Below, piece by piece: positions 37,529-46,441 of a stretch of DNA of 64,000 bases (within the stretch, counting starts at the first letter, position 1; every line of letters starts with the position of its first letter). Under the pieces are notes generated by a model. It was given only the letters and a program-made list of their open reading frames with translations, was not told the DNA's origin and did not search any database. Location of the stretch: NCBI RefSeq assembly GCF_023022985.1, contig NZ_CP095461.1, positions 2,852,001 through 2,916,000 on the forward strand, read 5' to 3'. Made by a program: the position numbers and the translations under genes. The stretch comes from Arthrobacter gengyunqii (GTDB taxonomy: Bacteria; Actinomycetota; Actinomycetes; Actinomycetales; Micrococcaceae).

Positions 37529-39781
37529 ATGAACATCACTACGGAGGCCAGCGCGTACGGTGAGGCAGTCCGCGCAGTCCGGGAGGGCGCGCTCGATCCG
37601 GACGAGGCAGCCGAACAGCTCATAGTCCAGATGACGGAGTCGGAGATCCTCGGGCTGCTCGACGGTGACTCCCCCGGGCTGCTGCTCCCGCTCATCCCGA
37701 TGCTGCTGCGCCGGCGGCCGTTCGTGGCCGGGGCGGTCCCGCGGCTGGGCATCCCGGGAGTCCGGTTCAGCGACGGCGGCCGCGGCGTCGTCATCGGCGC
37801 CTCCACAGCCTTCCCCGTGACGATGGCGCGGGCCGCAACCTGGAATCCGTCGCTGGAGGAACGGGTCGGGATCGCGGTGGGCCTGGAGACCAGGGCGCGG
37901 GGAGCAAACTACTCCGCCTCCGTCTGCGTGAACCTGCTTCGCCACCCCGCGTGGGGCCGGGCGCAGGAGTGTTACGGGGAGGATCCGGTGCTCACCGGCC
38001 GGATGGGATCGGCGATGACCCGGGGTGTGCGCGTGCACGCGATGGCGTGCGTGAAGCACTTCGCGCTGAACTCGATGGAGGACGAGCGCTTCGAGGTCGA
38101 TGTGTCAGTCGACGAACATGCCCTGCACGAGGTGTACCTGCCACATTTCAAGGCTGTTGTGGAAGCCGGCGCCGACTCCGTCATGAGTTCCTACAACCGA
38201 GTGCGGGGCGAGTACATGGATGTCAATCACTCCCTGCTCACCGACGTGCTGCGGAATGAGTGGGGCTTTCGCGGATTCGTGACGAGCGACTGGGTGTTCG
38301 GCACCCACGACGCCGTCACCAGTCTCCAGTCGGGGATGGATGTGGAGATGCCGCTGCGGCTGCTCCGCGCCCGTTCTTTGCCTGCAGCGCTGCGGAGCGG
38401 TCACCTGGACCGCGCAACTGTGCGGCAGTCCGCGCGCCGCATCCTGCGCACCGCCCTGAACCATGCCGCAACGCGGGAGGAGGCGACGCCGGGCGCGGAC
38501 CTGATCGCTTCCCCGGCGCACCGGGCGCTTGCCCGCCGGGTCGCCGAAGAATCGATTGTGCTGCTGAAGAATGAAACCTGCGGCGCGGAGCCACTCCTGC
38601 CGCTGGCTCCCGCAACCCGCCACCTCGCGGTGATCGGACGACTCGCGGCACGGGCAAACCTTGGCGATCACGGCTCATCACGCGTCCGGCCTCCCTCCGC
38701 GGCCTCGGCGCTGCAGGGGTTGCGTGAGGCGCTCCCCCGGGTGCGCATCACGACCGCCTCAGGACGGAACGAAGGCGCCGCGGCCGCGCTGGCAGCCGCC
38801 GCGGACACAGCGATCGTCGTCGTTGGCCTGGACCAGCACGACGAGGGCGAGTCCGTTGTCACCGGCGGCGTTAACGTGGGCGTGCTCGGTCCGGCCTTTG
38901 GATCGGGCGCCCTCAGTCGGGTCGTCACCGGTCTCGCGCACCTGGCCTCGCGTTTCGTCCGAGGCGGCGACCGCAGCTCACTCAACCTGCGTCCCTCCGA
39001 CGTGCGCCTCATCCGCGCCGTCGTGGCTGCAAACCCGCGGACCGTCGTCGTACTCATTGGCGGCAGCGCGATCCTCACGGAGGAATGGCGGGACCAGGTG
39101 CCCGCGCTTGTCCTCGCCTGGTACGGAGGCATGGAGGGCGGACGCGGGCTCGCAGGCGTGCTGACCGGTGCTGCGGAGCCCGGCGGGCGGCTGCCGTTTG
39201 TGCTGCCAACGGACGCCGCGCATCTGCCGCCGTTTGACCGCACCGCGAAGTCCGTCGTCTACGACGACAAGTGGGGTCAACGCCGGCTCGACGGCGACGG
39301 ACACACACCGGCGTTCCCATTTGGGTTCGGCTTGAGCTACACCACGTTCGAGCACCGTCTTCTCGAGCATCGCTTCGACGACACGGGCGGCACCGCTGAC
39401 GTGCTCGTAACGAACACGGGCAACCGCAAGGGCTCCACTGTTGTTCAGGTCTACGCCGCAGACGTGTCAGTCCCCAGGCCGGTCGCTCAGCTCCTGGGCT
39501 TCCAAAAGGTGAGGCTGCAGCCCGGCACGGAGACAGCTGTGCGGGTTTCCCTGGATGCGGGTCCCACACTGCAGCGCGATCCGGACACCCAGCGCTGGTT
39601 CCCCCGCGCCGGCGACTGGGCCCTGCTCGCCGGCCAGCACAGCCCGGTCAGCTGGGCAGACGCGGTCCGGTTGAGGCGCTCTGCGGAACCATCCGATGAG
39701 GACGGGATCTCTGGACGCGGACAGACAGCGTGTCATCCTGCCGCAGGATGGCGCGGAGCAACCGCCGCTCCTCCCACCTAA
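37529..39781 (+). CDS. Glycoside hydrolase family 3 beta-glucosidase-like enzyme
   Basis: 750 residues from ATG 37529 (ATG 37520 is an alternative). The N-terminal barrel has LGIPGVRFSDGGRG, the substrate-binding CVKHFALNSME, and the nucleophile Asp254 in GFVTSDW. The alpha/beta sandwich has LARRVAEESIVLLKNE, and a fibronectin-III-like domain closes with FPFGFGLSYTTFEHR. No signal peptide, so it is cytoplasmic and acts on imported glycosides. The last 30 residues are low-complexity, and the gene overlaps the convergent glycosyltransferase by 134 bp. Confidence 0.9.
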   Translation: MNITTEASAYGEAVRAVREGALDPDEAAEQLIVQMTESEILGLLDGDSPGLLLPLIPMLLRRRPFVAGAVPRLGIPGVRFSDGGRGVVIGASTAFPVTMARAATWNPSLEERVGIAVGLETRARGANYSASVCVNLLRHPAWGRAQECYGEDPVLTGRMGSAMTRGVRVHAMACVKHFALNSMEDERFEVDVSVDEHALHEVYLPHFKAVVEAGADSVMSSYNRVRGEYMDVNHSLLTDVLRNEWGFRGFVTSDWVFGTHDAVTSLQSGMDVEMPLRLLRARSLPAALRSGHLDRATVRQSARRILRTALNHAATREEATPGADLIASPAHRALARRVAEESIVLLKNETCGAEPLLPLAPATRHLAVIGRLAARANLGDHGSSRVRPPSAASALQGLREALPRVRITTASGRNEGAAAALAAAADTAIVVVGLDQHDEGESVVTGGVNVGVLGPAFGSGALSRVVTGLAHLASRFVRGGDRSSLNLRPSDVRLIRAVVAANPRTVVVLIGGSAILTEEWRDQVPALVLAWYGGMEGGRGLAGVLTGAAEPGGRLPFVLPTDAAHLPPFDRTAKSVVYDDKWGQRRLDGDGHTPAFPFGFGLSYTTFEHRLLEHRFDDTGGTADVLVTNTGNRKGSTVVQVYAADVSVPRPVAQLLGFQKVRLQPGTETAVRVSLDAGPTLQRDPDTQRWFPRAGDWALLAGQHSPVSWADAVRLRRSAEPSDEDGISGRGQTACHPAAGWRGATAAPPT

Positions 39782-41138
39782 GCGACCTGAACGCTTGGCT
39801 GCGCCGCAGCACCAGGCCCCCGTCCGGGGCCCCGTACCGCTTCTGCAAATCCTCCAGCTCCGCGGCCTGCAGCAGAGCGACCGTGCTGCCCGTAGCCGAG
39901 TCGATCAACCGGACCAGCGCGGATGGTCCGCTCAGATCCGTCGCGACAACGCGATCCTCACTGGCGGAGAGGATTGTCTTCTGCGCCGCGCGGGTTACCA
40001 CCAGCGGACGGGACGGCCCGTCCAGCAGCCGTGACAGCACATTTGCCGCAGCCTCAGGTCGGCCCGTCCTTTGCGCCGCGGCCTGCATCTGCTGCAGGCG
40101 ACCCGGCTCGCGCAGCACCTCGTCGATCTTCCAGCCAATTGTCGCTGAAGTGTTGCAGCGGATCGCCGCCCCCTGTTCCAACAGGTAGTCGCCATTGCGG
40201 ACCTCCTGCCCCGGAATGGGGTTCACCATCACCATGGGCAGGCCGGCAGCCATGCACTCCGACACTGACAACCCGCCAGGCTTGCCCACAAACAGGTCGG
40301 CGCGGCGCAGCAGCTGCGGCATCTCCGTTGTGAAGCCGAGCACGCGGTAGCGGTCTCCGGCGGGTGCCACCAGATGCTCGATACGCTGCCGCAGGGCATC
40401 GTTTCGTCCGCACACAACCGTCGCCGTGAACGGCGAGCGCATGTGCAGCGTCTGCCGCACCACCGCGGCGGCGTAGTCGCCGCCGGACGCGCCTGCGGAG
40501 ATCAGCAGCATCGGGGGCTCGGTTGCGTCGCGGGAGGGCGCGCCCTTCAGCTGTGAGGCGATGGGAATCCCCGGAGCCGCAACTCGATCGGAGGGCAGGC
40601 CTAGCGCCATCAGTTCCACCCTCCCCTCCTCCCGGGCCAGGAAAAGAGCATGGAACGCGCCGGTAAGGGACAGCCCTTGGAAGTCATAGTCCGTCGTGAC
40701 GACGGCGGTCCTCGCGTTGGTCACGCCGCGAAGGAGCAGCGACGCCAGCAGCTGGGCGGGCAGGAAATGCGTGCACACGATCGCGGTCGGCCGGAACCGC
40801 TTAATGGCATCAATGACCGGAACGGAGTTCATCCGTGTCCAGGGGTCCATGGGGCCCCGGCGCCGGAAAGGACGGTCACTGATGTCGTAGCCCCAGTCGA
40901 TCAGCCACGGCAAGCCCTCGACCAGGACGAAGTAGCCCTTGTTTAGCAGTGCCCGGTAGAGCACGCTGCTGACCTGCAGCACGTCCAACACCTGGACCTC
41001 GGCGACGTCGGCACGCGCGGCGCACGCCTGCTGCACCGCCGCTGCGGCGCTGTTATGCCCGGCACCCACGCCTGCGGACAGGATCAGTACGCGCTCCCCT
41101 TCAGCGGTCTTGGGGGTTCGTGTCGACGTATTGGGCAT
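39648..41138 (-). CDS. MGDG synthase/UgtP-like processive glycolipid glycosyltransferase
   Basis: 496 residues. VLILSAGVGAGHNSAAAAVQ is the MGDG-synthase-type N-terminal motif, and FRPTAIVCTHFLPAQLLASL follows. The C-terminal GT-B half has FVGKPGGLSVSECMAAGLPM and NPIPGQEVRNGDYLLEQGAA, typical of UDP-sugar diacylglycerol glycosyltransferases. Residues after about 380 form an extra C-terminal domain encoded opposite the GH3 tail. A role in glycolipid synthesis is likely, and the sugar is unknown. Confidence 0.82.
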   Translation of the reverse strand: MPNTSTRTPKTAEGERVLILSAGVGAGHNSAAAAVQQACAARADVAEVQVLDVLQVSSVLYRALLNKGYFVLVEGLPWLIDWGYDISDRPFRRRGPMDPWTRMNSVPVIDAIKRFRPTAIVCTHFLPAQLLASLLLRGVTNARTAVVTTDYDFQGLSLTGAFHALFLAREEGRVELMALGLPSDRVAAPGIPIASQLKGAPSRDATEPPMLLISAGASGGDYAAAVVRQTLHMRSPFTATVVCGRNDALRQRIEHLVAPAGDRYRVLGFTTEMPQLLRRADLFVGKPGGLSVSECMAAGLPMVMVNPIPGQEVRNGDYLLEQGAAIRCNTSATIGWKIDEVLREPGRLQQMQAAAQRTGRPEAAANVLSRLLDGPSRPLVVTRAAQKTILSASEDRVVATDLSGPSALVRLIDSATGSTVALLQAAELEDLQKRYGAPDGGLVLRRSQAFRSLRWEERRLLRAILRQDDTLSVRVQRSRPHRMVPQSASTGPRLPS

Positions 41139-41245
41139 GAAGCGAGGCTAGCAGGAGCCCTCATCAAGCCTTTGGTCCCTGCCGGGCATCGACAGCCGTG
41201 AGTTCTCTTTTGGCTCGCCGCGCAGAAGCACCCTCCATCGCCACT

Positions 41246-41274
41246 ACTTGCAAATACTGCAAGTCGTTGCAAGT
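41246..41274. promoter_or_regulatory. Three-part TGCAAGT operator before the small membrane-protein gene
   Basis: ACTTGCA, 5 nt, TGCAAGT (41246-41264) is a perfect inverted repeat, and a third TGCAAGT follows at 41268-41274. It lies 9 nt before the start codon at 41283, so a bound protein would block transcription or initiation. The adjacent winged-helix regulator is the obvious candidate. Confidence 0.7.
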
Positions 41275-41282
41275 ATCGAAAT

Positions 41283-41723
41283 ATGAACACTGAGTTGCCC
41301 GCTGACCCTCAGGACCCGCAAATCGCTACACCCGATCAGGCCCGACGCCTCCTCTCCTCCATCCCGAAAAGACCCGAGCGCCAATTCGCTGCCAGTGACC
41401 ACGTAAGCACCGCAGCGACAGTCGCTTGTTCGCTTGCCGCAGGGCTGATTGCCCTGAGCGGTCATCCTTGGTGGGCAATCATCCCCACCCTCTGCGCACT
41501 GATCACTTCACATCGCTGGATCGCAAGCCGCCTGTCACGGCCGAACGAGCCTCGCCTCAAGTTGACCATCGCCATCTCAGCCTTCACCGTATGGTTACTC
41601 ATCCCCGTCTGGAGAGGCATCACGCACGGGGAGACGATCCCCTTCCCTGAAGCCTTCCTCTTTGCCGGCCTCGCACCAGCATCCTGGCTGACGTTCTACA
41701 TCATCCTGTTGATCCGCCGCTGA
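41283..41723 (+). CDS. Small membrane protein next to winged-helix regulator
   Basis: 146 residues from ATG 41283. A soluble N-terminus of about 40 residues ends in a DQARRLLSSI segment and is followed by four hydrophobic helices (about 44-60, 64-80, 92-110 and 122-143). Such proteins commonly precede a transcriptional regulator of the same operon in Actinobacteria. Function unknown. The stop is 7 nt before the next ATG. Confidence 0.75.
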   Translation: MNTELPADPQDPQIATPDQARRLLSSIPKRPERQFAASDHVSTAATVACSLAAGLIALSGHPWWAIIPTLCALITSHRWIASRLSRPNEPRLKLTIAISAFTVWLLIPVWRGITHGETIPFPEAFLFAGLAPASWLTFYIILLIRR

Positions 41724-41730
41724 GGCATCC

Positions 41731-42018
41731 ATGGTCCACACCGAACTCGACGCGCACCTGGTCGCCCCGAAGCGCTTCGTCACCATGGCGCATCTAAACC
41801 AAGTGGAGCAAGCGGACTACTCTTCGCTGCAGCAAACAACCGGCCTGTCGTCACCTGACCTCTCGAAAATCATCCGTGACCTCGAGGAACGGGGGCTGGT
41901 CGAAGTGACCAAAGAACGCCGCTCCCGCTACGGCACTACCTTGGTCAGACTCACTCCGCAGGGACAGAAGACTTTCAAAGCTCTTCTCACAACGATCAAT
42001 CGAATCGCAGGTCAGTGA
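41731..42018 (+). CDS. Winged-helix transcriptional regulator (HTH_34/MarR-like)
   Basis: 95 residues. FVTMAHLNQVEQADYSSLQQ, then TTGLSSPDLSKIIRDLEERG and VEVTKERRSRYGTTLVRLTP, form one winged-helix domain with no ligand domain. It is likely the repressor of its own operon through the TGCAAGT repeats at 41246. It is the last gene left of the displaced ychF end. Confidence 0.85.
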   Translation: MVHTELDAHLVAPKRFVTMAHLNQVEQADYSSLQQTTGLSSPDLSKIIRDLEERGLVEVTKERRSRYGTTLVRLTPQGQKTFKALLTTINRIAGQ

Positions 42019-42097
42019 ATGACCCTCGCCGTGCTCAAATACACGTACCAGGAATGCTCATAAAGGAGCGGCGGAACAAGGGGACCCCAAAAACGAA

Positions 42098-42134
42098 AAT
42101 GCCACCCTCCGAAGCTTTCACGGAGGACGGCATT
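42098..42134 (-). terminator. Displaced ychF-type terminator (left end of island)
   Basis: AATGCC, CCTCCG and complementary CGGAGG, GGCATT form a hairpin very close in sequence to the native ychF terminator at 63130 (AATGCCGCCCTCA). It lies 22 nt downstream of the ychF-like stop at 42157, the same spacing as at the real gene. It can also terminate the regulator gene from the left. Confidence 0.75.
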
Positions 42135-42156
42135 TCCAATGAGTTGAGCGATAAAA

Positions 42157-42196
42157 TTAAACACTAAATCTGAATTCGATCTCTTTACGTAGCCGA
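42157..42196 (-). repeat. Displaced ychF 3'-end repeat, left-most copy (attL-like)
   Basis: Read on the minus strand it encodes RLRKEIEFRFSV-stop, matching the YchF C-terminus [12 protein letters not shown] and the RLR lead seen in the other displaced copies. About 75 percent of the first 38 positions match the copy at 60533. The rest of the gap 42019-42354 is featureless apart from the hairpin at 42098 and a GCTCGCCGCTCAGCGG stretch. Confidence 0.7.
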
Positions 42197-42354
42197 GCCA
42201 TCTCAGACTCCGCGCAATCGCTTGAGTCGCCGCTCGCCGCTCAGCGGCCTCTGACCTCGACGCCGCTGAGCAACGTTCCCTATTTCGTGTAGCGTCTGGA
42301 ACCCCAAGTCCTCGTCGGCGGGCTGGACTCAGATGGCAGGCTCATTTTGGGTCC

Positions 42355-43545
42355 TCAACCCTCGAGAGGCGGACTCAGGTCGACGAGCTTTGCTTGGACT
42401 GCTTCGGCAGCGATGCGCATCTCCTGGATCCAACCCTCGACGACTGACCCGGGGACGTCTTGTGGAAGTTGCGCGAGTCTCAGCAAAATGGCGATGTCGC
42501 CGTCGGGGTAAAACACCGGGACCAAGAGAGCTCCGATGTTGTACCGGCGGTCAGTATCGAACTCACCGATGTGGAACGAGTGCGTGAGTTCGGCCAGCTC
42601 AGCCAACAATGCTCTTTCGCGGACGGGCGTGAGCCCGGGCGAACGGTGTTCCGCGATCAGCGCGTTGAGTCGCACGCTGTCCTCCGGTTGTATTTGCGAC
42701 GCGGCGAACCCCAGATCACGCAGAGTCGCCAAACGGCGACGATAGGTCTGTACGAGCTCAGGGTCACGCACGGCGTTCCCGAGCCACCTCTCGACGATGT
42801 CGTCCGGAGCCCAGGCGATGTATGCCTCGCCCATCGGCGGTTTCAAGGGCAGCCGCTCACCGAGCCTCTCGAGCATCTGCGCATCACCACCATACGCCGT
42901 TGCTGCGGTAGTCAGTTCGTCATCGTTTACCACCACGAGTGCAGCCGCCTCACAGCGCTGCGATGCCGCCAGCAGTTCGATCTGCGGCGTTGCCAACGCG
43001 GCGAGACGCACCCCAACGATAAGATCAGAGTCACCGGCAGCCGTCATGCTGCGCGGAGAGAAGCCTCCATACCCGCCCTGGAAAAACAAGAGCGGTGTCA
43101 CCTGTCGATTAACTTCCAGGGAGTCCACTTGGCAAAGCTGAATGAAGTGATCGCCGGCATCTATAACCTCCTGCGGCGCACAATGTATGTGCGCCACCGC
43201 GCCAGTCAGGGTCGGCACGCCGAGTGGGGAGGGAGCCCAATCCACGCGTGAGAACTTGTCTTCTCCGGCGCCGGAGAAGATCCGGCACAATTCGACCTGG
43301 TCATGAGCCAGGACGTTAATGCAGAAGGATTCCGCGGTTCTTAGCCGAGCAAACGTCGCGGAGGACGTGGCCGGCAGAAATGCCACCAGCGGGGGGTCGA
43401 GGGATACGGAGGTGAACGTGCCGACCACCATACCTACGGACGAGCCGTCGTCCGCGACGCCAGTGACGATAGCAACCCCAGTCGGGTAGTTACCCATCAC
43501 CTCGCGAAACTGAAGGGGATTTATGGGGGTACGTGTCTCAGTCAT
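42355..43545 (-). CDS. Flavin reductase fused to an IclR-type effector domain
   Basis: 396 residues. Residues 1-165 are a flavin reductase domain (REVMGNYPTGVAIVTGVADD, then VGTFTSVSLDPPLVAFLPAT and FCINVLAHDQ), the type that supplies FMNH2 or FADH2 to two-component hydroxylases. The remaining 230 residues resemble the ligand domain of IclR regulators (LGERLPLKPPMGEAYIAWAP and YRRRLATLRDLGF, plus a C-terminal VVEGWIQEMRIAAEAVQAKL helix), without a DNA-binding domain. It presumably serves the hydroxylase at 54080, with the extra domain sensing the aromatic substrate. Confidence 0.82.
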   Translation of the reverse strand: MTETRTPINPLQFREVMGNYPTGVAIVTGVADDGSSVGMVVGTFTSVSLDPPLVAFLPATSSATFARLRTAESFCINVLAHDQVELCRIFSGAGEDKFSRVDWAPSPLGVPTLTGAVAHIHCAPQEVIDAGDHFIQLCQVDSLEVNRQVTPLLFFQGGYGGFSPRSMTAAGDSDLIVGVRLAALATPQIELLAASQRCEAAALVVVNDDELTTAATAYGGDAQMLERLGERLPLKPPMGEAYIAWAPDDIVERWLGNAVRDPELVQTYRRRLATLRDLGFAASQIQPEDSVRLNALIAEHRSPGLTPVRERALLAELAELTHSFHIGEFDTDRRYNIGALLVPVFYPDGDIAILLRLAQLPQDVPGSVVEGWIQEMRIAAEAVQAKLVDLSPPLEG

Positions 43546-43647
43546 CTTGGACTTCTCTTCCTCGTCCCGGCATTAAGGACATGATCGTTCTTATGGATTG
43601 GTTCCTCTTCAGCGGCGTGGGCACGACCCCACCAAGGGTTGGGCTCT

Positions 43648-44577
43648 TCATCCGCGTTCCAGGCACTCGGTCAGGAACTCATCAATCCGGGCGTTCGCAG
43701 TTTTCGCGTGTGGGTGCGGACTTTCAGTGAACGCATGGTCGGCACCAGGGTAAAGCGCGAGCTGTGCGCGGCCGCCCGCTGCGAGCCATCGGCAGTACAT
43801 AAACATGGAATCGTCGAGCATTGCATCGAGCGTTCCGACCGTGAACAAGGCAGCCGGCAGGTCCTTCAGATCGGCATAGAGCGGAGACACCTCGGATGCT
43901 TGGTGGAGTGCGGCATCAGGGGCATACGCGGCGACATTGCGCGCAATGTCTTCCGTTGTGAGGACTCCGCTTTTGGCAAGAACCTGGCTTGGCGTCATTG
44001 ACGAGTCGTACACACCGAATCCAAGGGAAACGCCCTTGATATGTGAACCCAGGCCTCGATTCCTCAGGCGGATTAAAGTTGCAACCGCCAGCAAAGCCCC
44101 TGCGGAGTCGCCAGCCATAAGCGTGGTCGGAGCACCGAAGACAGTTGTGGAGTTTTCCAACAGCCAGAGAGCGGCCGCTTCGCAGTCATCCCACGCCGCT
44201 GGATAGGGGTCCTCAGGTGCGAGCCGATAGCCGACACTCACGCAGGTCACTCCCACCGTGTCGGCGATCCGTTCCAGCACCGCGTCCTGTTGATTCGCTC
44301 CACCGAGCACGAACCCCCCGCCATGGATGTGCATCAGGACTGCGCGCGGATTCGCACTCGGCACAACGTGCAGCGTGCGACCATCTCCGATTTCCACATC
44401 GTATGCTTTCGCAGAGACCCGGGCCGCCGGCTTGAAGCCACCCTCCCGCGCTTTGTCCAACCCGATTTCCCAAATGCCGGGAAGGTTGCCAGTAAGCTCG
44501 GCGAACTTCGAGTTGAACGCCAGCACCTCTTCTGAGACCGCCTTCGGCGCGAAAGCTTCCATTCCTATTCCGTACAT
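43648..44577 (-). CDS. HSL-family alpha/beta hydrolase (esterase)
   Basis: 309 residues. The oxyanion-hole motif MHIHGGGFVLGG is at 82-93, the nucleophile Ser158 lies in AGDSAGA, and an Asp in TVGTLDAMLDD and a His in GADHAF complete the triad. Family members cleave short-chain esters. In this cluster it may release an aromatic or aliphatic acid. It follows the ABC permease by 60 nt. Confidence 0.88.
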   Translation of the reverse strand: MYGIGMEAFAPKAVSEEVLAFNSKFAELTGNLPGIWEIGLDKAREGGFKPAARVSAKAYDVEIGDGRTLHVVPSANPRAVLMHIHGGGFVLGGANQQDAVLERIADTVGVTCVSVGYRLAPEDPYPAAWDDCEAAALWLLENSTTVFGAPTTLMAGDSAGALLAVATLIRLRNRGLGSHIKGVSLGFGVYDSSMTPSQVLAKSGVLTTEDIARNVAAYAPDAALHQASEVSPLYADLKDLPAALFTVGTLDAMLDDSMFMYCRWLAAGGRAQLALYPGADHAFTESPHPHAKTANARIDEFLTECLERG

Positions 44578-44637
44578 GTGTCCACCGATCCGGATTCGTC
44601 TATTAAGGGCATTGGCATGCAGTTTCCAAGCTGGCTC

Positions 44638-45474
44638 TCACTCTTTGGTCCCACCCGCGAAGCCCTGCATCAGCCTCTTCTGGGTCACCATGTAGAAGAT
44701 CATGATGGGGATGAGCGCAACGATCACGACTGCGAAGATCTTGTTCCAGGCTGAATTGAGGCCTCCGATGTATTCGTACATAACGACGGGGAGTGTCGGA
44801 TAGTCCGATCCGCCCAGAAAAATTAGCGGCGTGAAAAAGTCGTTCCACACTACGAGTCCGGAGAGGATTGCCACCGTCGCCGTCACTGGACCCATCAACG
44901 GAAGCACAGCGTGCCAGAAGGCCCGGAACGGACCCGCACCGTCAAGAGCAGCGGCCTCCTCATAGTCCCGCGGATGGCTGCGGAAGAAGGTCGCGTAGAG
45001 GAAGACGCTCAGCGGGAGGAAGGTGCCCGTATAGATGATGATCAGGCCCACAAGCGAACCGGAGAGTCCGAGCGCGCGCGCCCCGAGGTAGAGCGGCACG
45101 ATTCCCAGCTGGGTCGGCAGGATGATTCCGACGAGAAAGAGGTAGAAGACGATGTTCGCCCACCTTCGGGTGGAACGAACGATGACATAGGCCGTCATCG
45201 AACTGAGGAGAATCAGCAGAACCAGGGTTACGCCCGTGATGATCACGCTATTGATAAAGCCGATGACCACACTGTTCTTGCCGGTGGTCGTGAGCACTTC
45301 AATAAAGTTTGACCACTCCAGGTGCGAGGGAAGTGCAATCGCGGACGAAGTCGACATCTCCGACGTCGACTTCAGCGATCCCACGATCAGGAGGTAAAGC
45401 GGGAGGACAAAGATGGCGGTCGCGATGATCATGAGGATCTCGCGCAGGAATGTGAGCCGTGTATATCGATTCAT
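44638..45474 (-). CDS. Sugar-type ABC transporter permease (MalG-like)
   Basis: 278 residues, six expected helices, and the CUT1 EAA loop DYEEAAALDGAGPFRAFWHA followed by LPLMGP. It pairs with the permease immediately upstream. No ATPase gene occurs in this operon, so a shared MsiK-like ATPase elsewhere is expected. Substrate unknown; the setting suggests an aromatic glycoside or similar. Confidence 0.88.
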   Translation of the reverse strand: MNRYTRLTFLREILMIIATAIFVLPLYLLIVGSLKSTSEMSTSSAIALPSHLEWSNFIEVLTTTGKNSVVIGFINSVIITGVTLVLLILLSSMTAYVIVRSTRRWANIVFYLFLVGIILPTQLGIVPLYLGARALGLSGSLVGLIIIYTGTFLPLSVFLYATFFRSHPRDYEEAAALDGAGPFRAFWHAVLPLMGPVTATVAILSGLVVWNDFFTPLIFLGGSDYPTLPVVMYEYIGGLNSAWNKIFAVVIVALIPIMIFYMVTQKRLMQGFAGGTKE

Positions 45475-45481
45475 GACGCTC

Positions 45482-46441
45482 CTAGACGTCCCGGTTTCGC
45501 GTGATGAACTGCTGGAGAATCGCGAAGAAGAGGATAATCACGGTCAGTACCATCGATAGCGCCGCACCATACCCGAAGTTCCCCCGGGAAAATGCTTCCT
45601 GGTACACGAGCAGGGCGAGGTTCTTGCTGGAATTAACGGGTCCCCCGCCGGTCATAGCAAGAATTGGGTCGAACAGACGCAAACCGAAGATGAGACCCAG
45701 CATCGTGACGATCCCGATCGATGGGCGAAGCGCGGGGAGGGTTACATGCCAAAACTTTTGCCACTGGTTCGCGCGGTCGAGTGCGGCAGCCTCCTCGACC
45801 TCCGGCGAAACCCTGGAAAGCCCTGCCAGGAAGATGACCATCGCCAACCCGGTCCCTTGCCATAGGATCACCACCGCGACGGTCCAGAGCGCGGTATCGG
45901 GGTCGCCAAGCCACGTGCGGCGGAGGTCACCCAATCCCAACTGGAGTAAGGACTCATTGAGTAGACCGTCGTATTGAAAGACGTACTTCCAGATGTACGA
46001 GACAGCCAGGGGGCTGAGCGCCAGTGGAAGGAAGACCAGTGCGCGCAATACATGGCGCGATTTCAGTCCGCGGTTCAAACCCAGGGCAAAGAGCAGCCCG
46101 AGAACGGTGGTTCCGACCATCTGTATCAATGCATAGAAGATGGTGGTACCGATCACACCGACGACTGCGGGATCTTGGGCAATCCGCACGAAGTTGGCGA
46201 GCCCGATGAACTGGAATGAGCCGATGCCGGTGTAGTCAGTGAACGCAAAGTAGCCGCCCGTAAGCGTCGCAACGAAGTGGATGAGAAAGACCAAGATCAT
46301 GCCCGGCGCCGCCCACCACCAACGCCCGAAGGCGATCAGTGGCCGCCCGTTCGACAGCCGCAGCGGCCTCACAATCTCGGCAGGATGTTTCTCGGGCTCG
46401 TCCTGCTCCGACGTGGTCTTGCCTGAGGTCATGGTTTTCAT
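45482..46441 (-). CDS. Sugar-type ABC transporter permease (MalF-like)
   Basis: 319 residues with a cytoplasmic N-terminus of about 45 residues and six helices. The EAA loop is EVEEAAALDRANQWQKFWHV, followed by TLPALRPS. The start overlaps the binding-protein stop (ATGA). It forms the pore with the MalG-like subunit. Confidence 0.88.
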   Translation of the reverse strand: MKTMTSGKTTSEQDEPEKHPAEIVRPLRLSNGRPLIAFGRWWWAAPGMILVFLIHFVATLTGGYFAFTDYTGIGSFQFIGLANFVRIAQDPAVVGVIGTTIFYALIQMVGTTVLGLLFALGLNRGLKSRHVLRALVFLPLALSPLAVSYIWKYVFQYDGLLNESLLQLGLGDLRRTWLGDPDTALWTVAVVILWQGTGLAMVIFLAGLSRVSPEVEEAAALDRANQWQKFWHVTLPALRPSIGIVTMLGLIFGLRLFDPILAMTGGGPVNSSKNLALLVYQEAFSRGNFGYGAALSMVLTVIILFFAILQQFITRNRDV

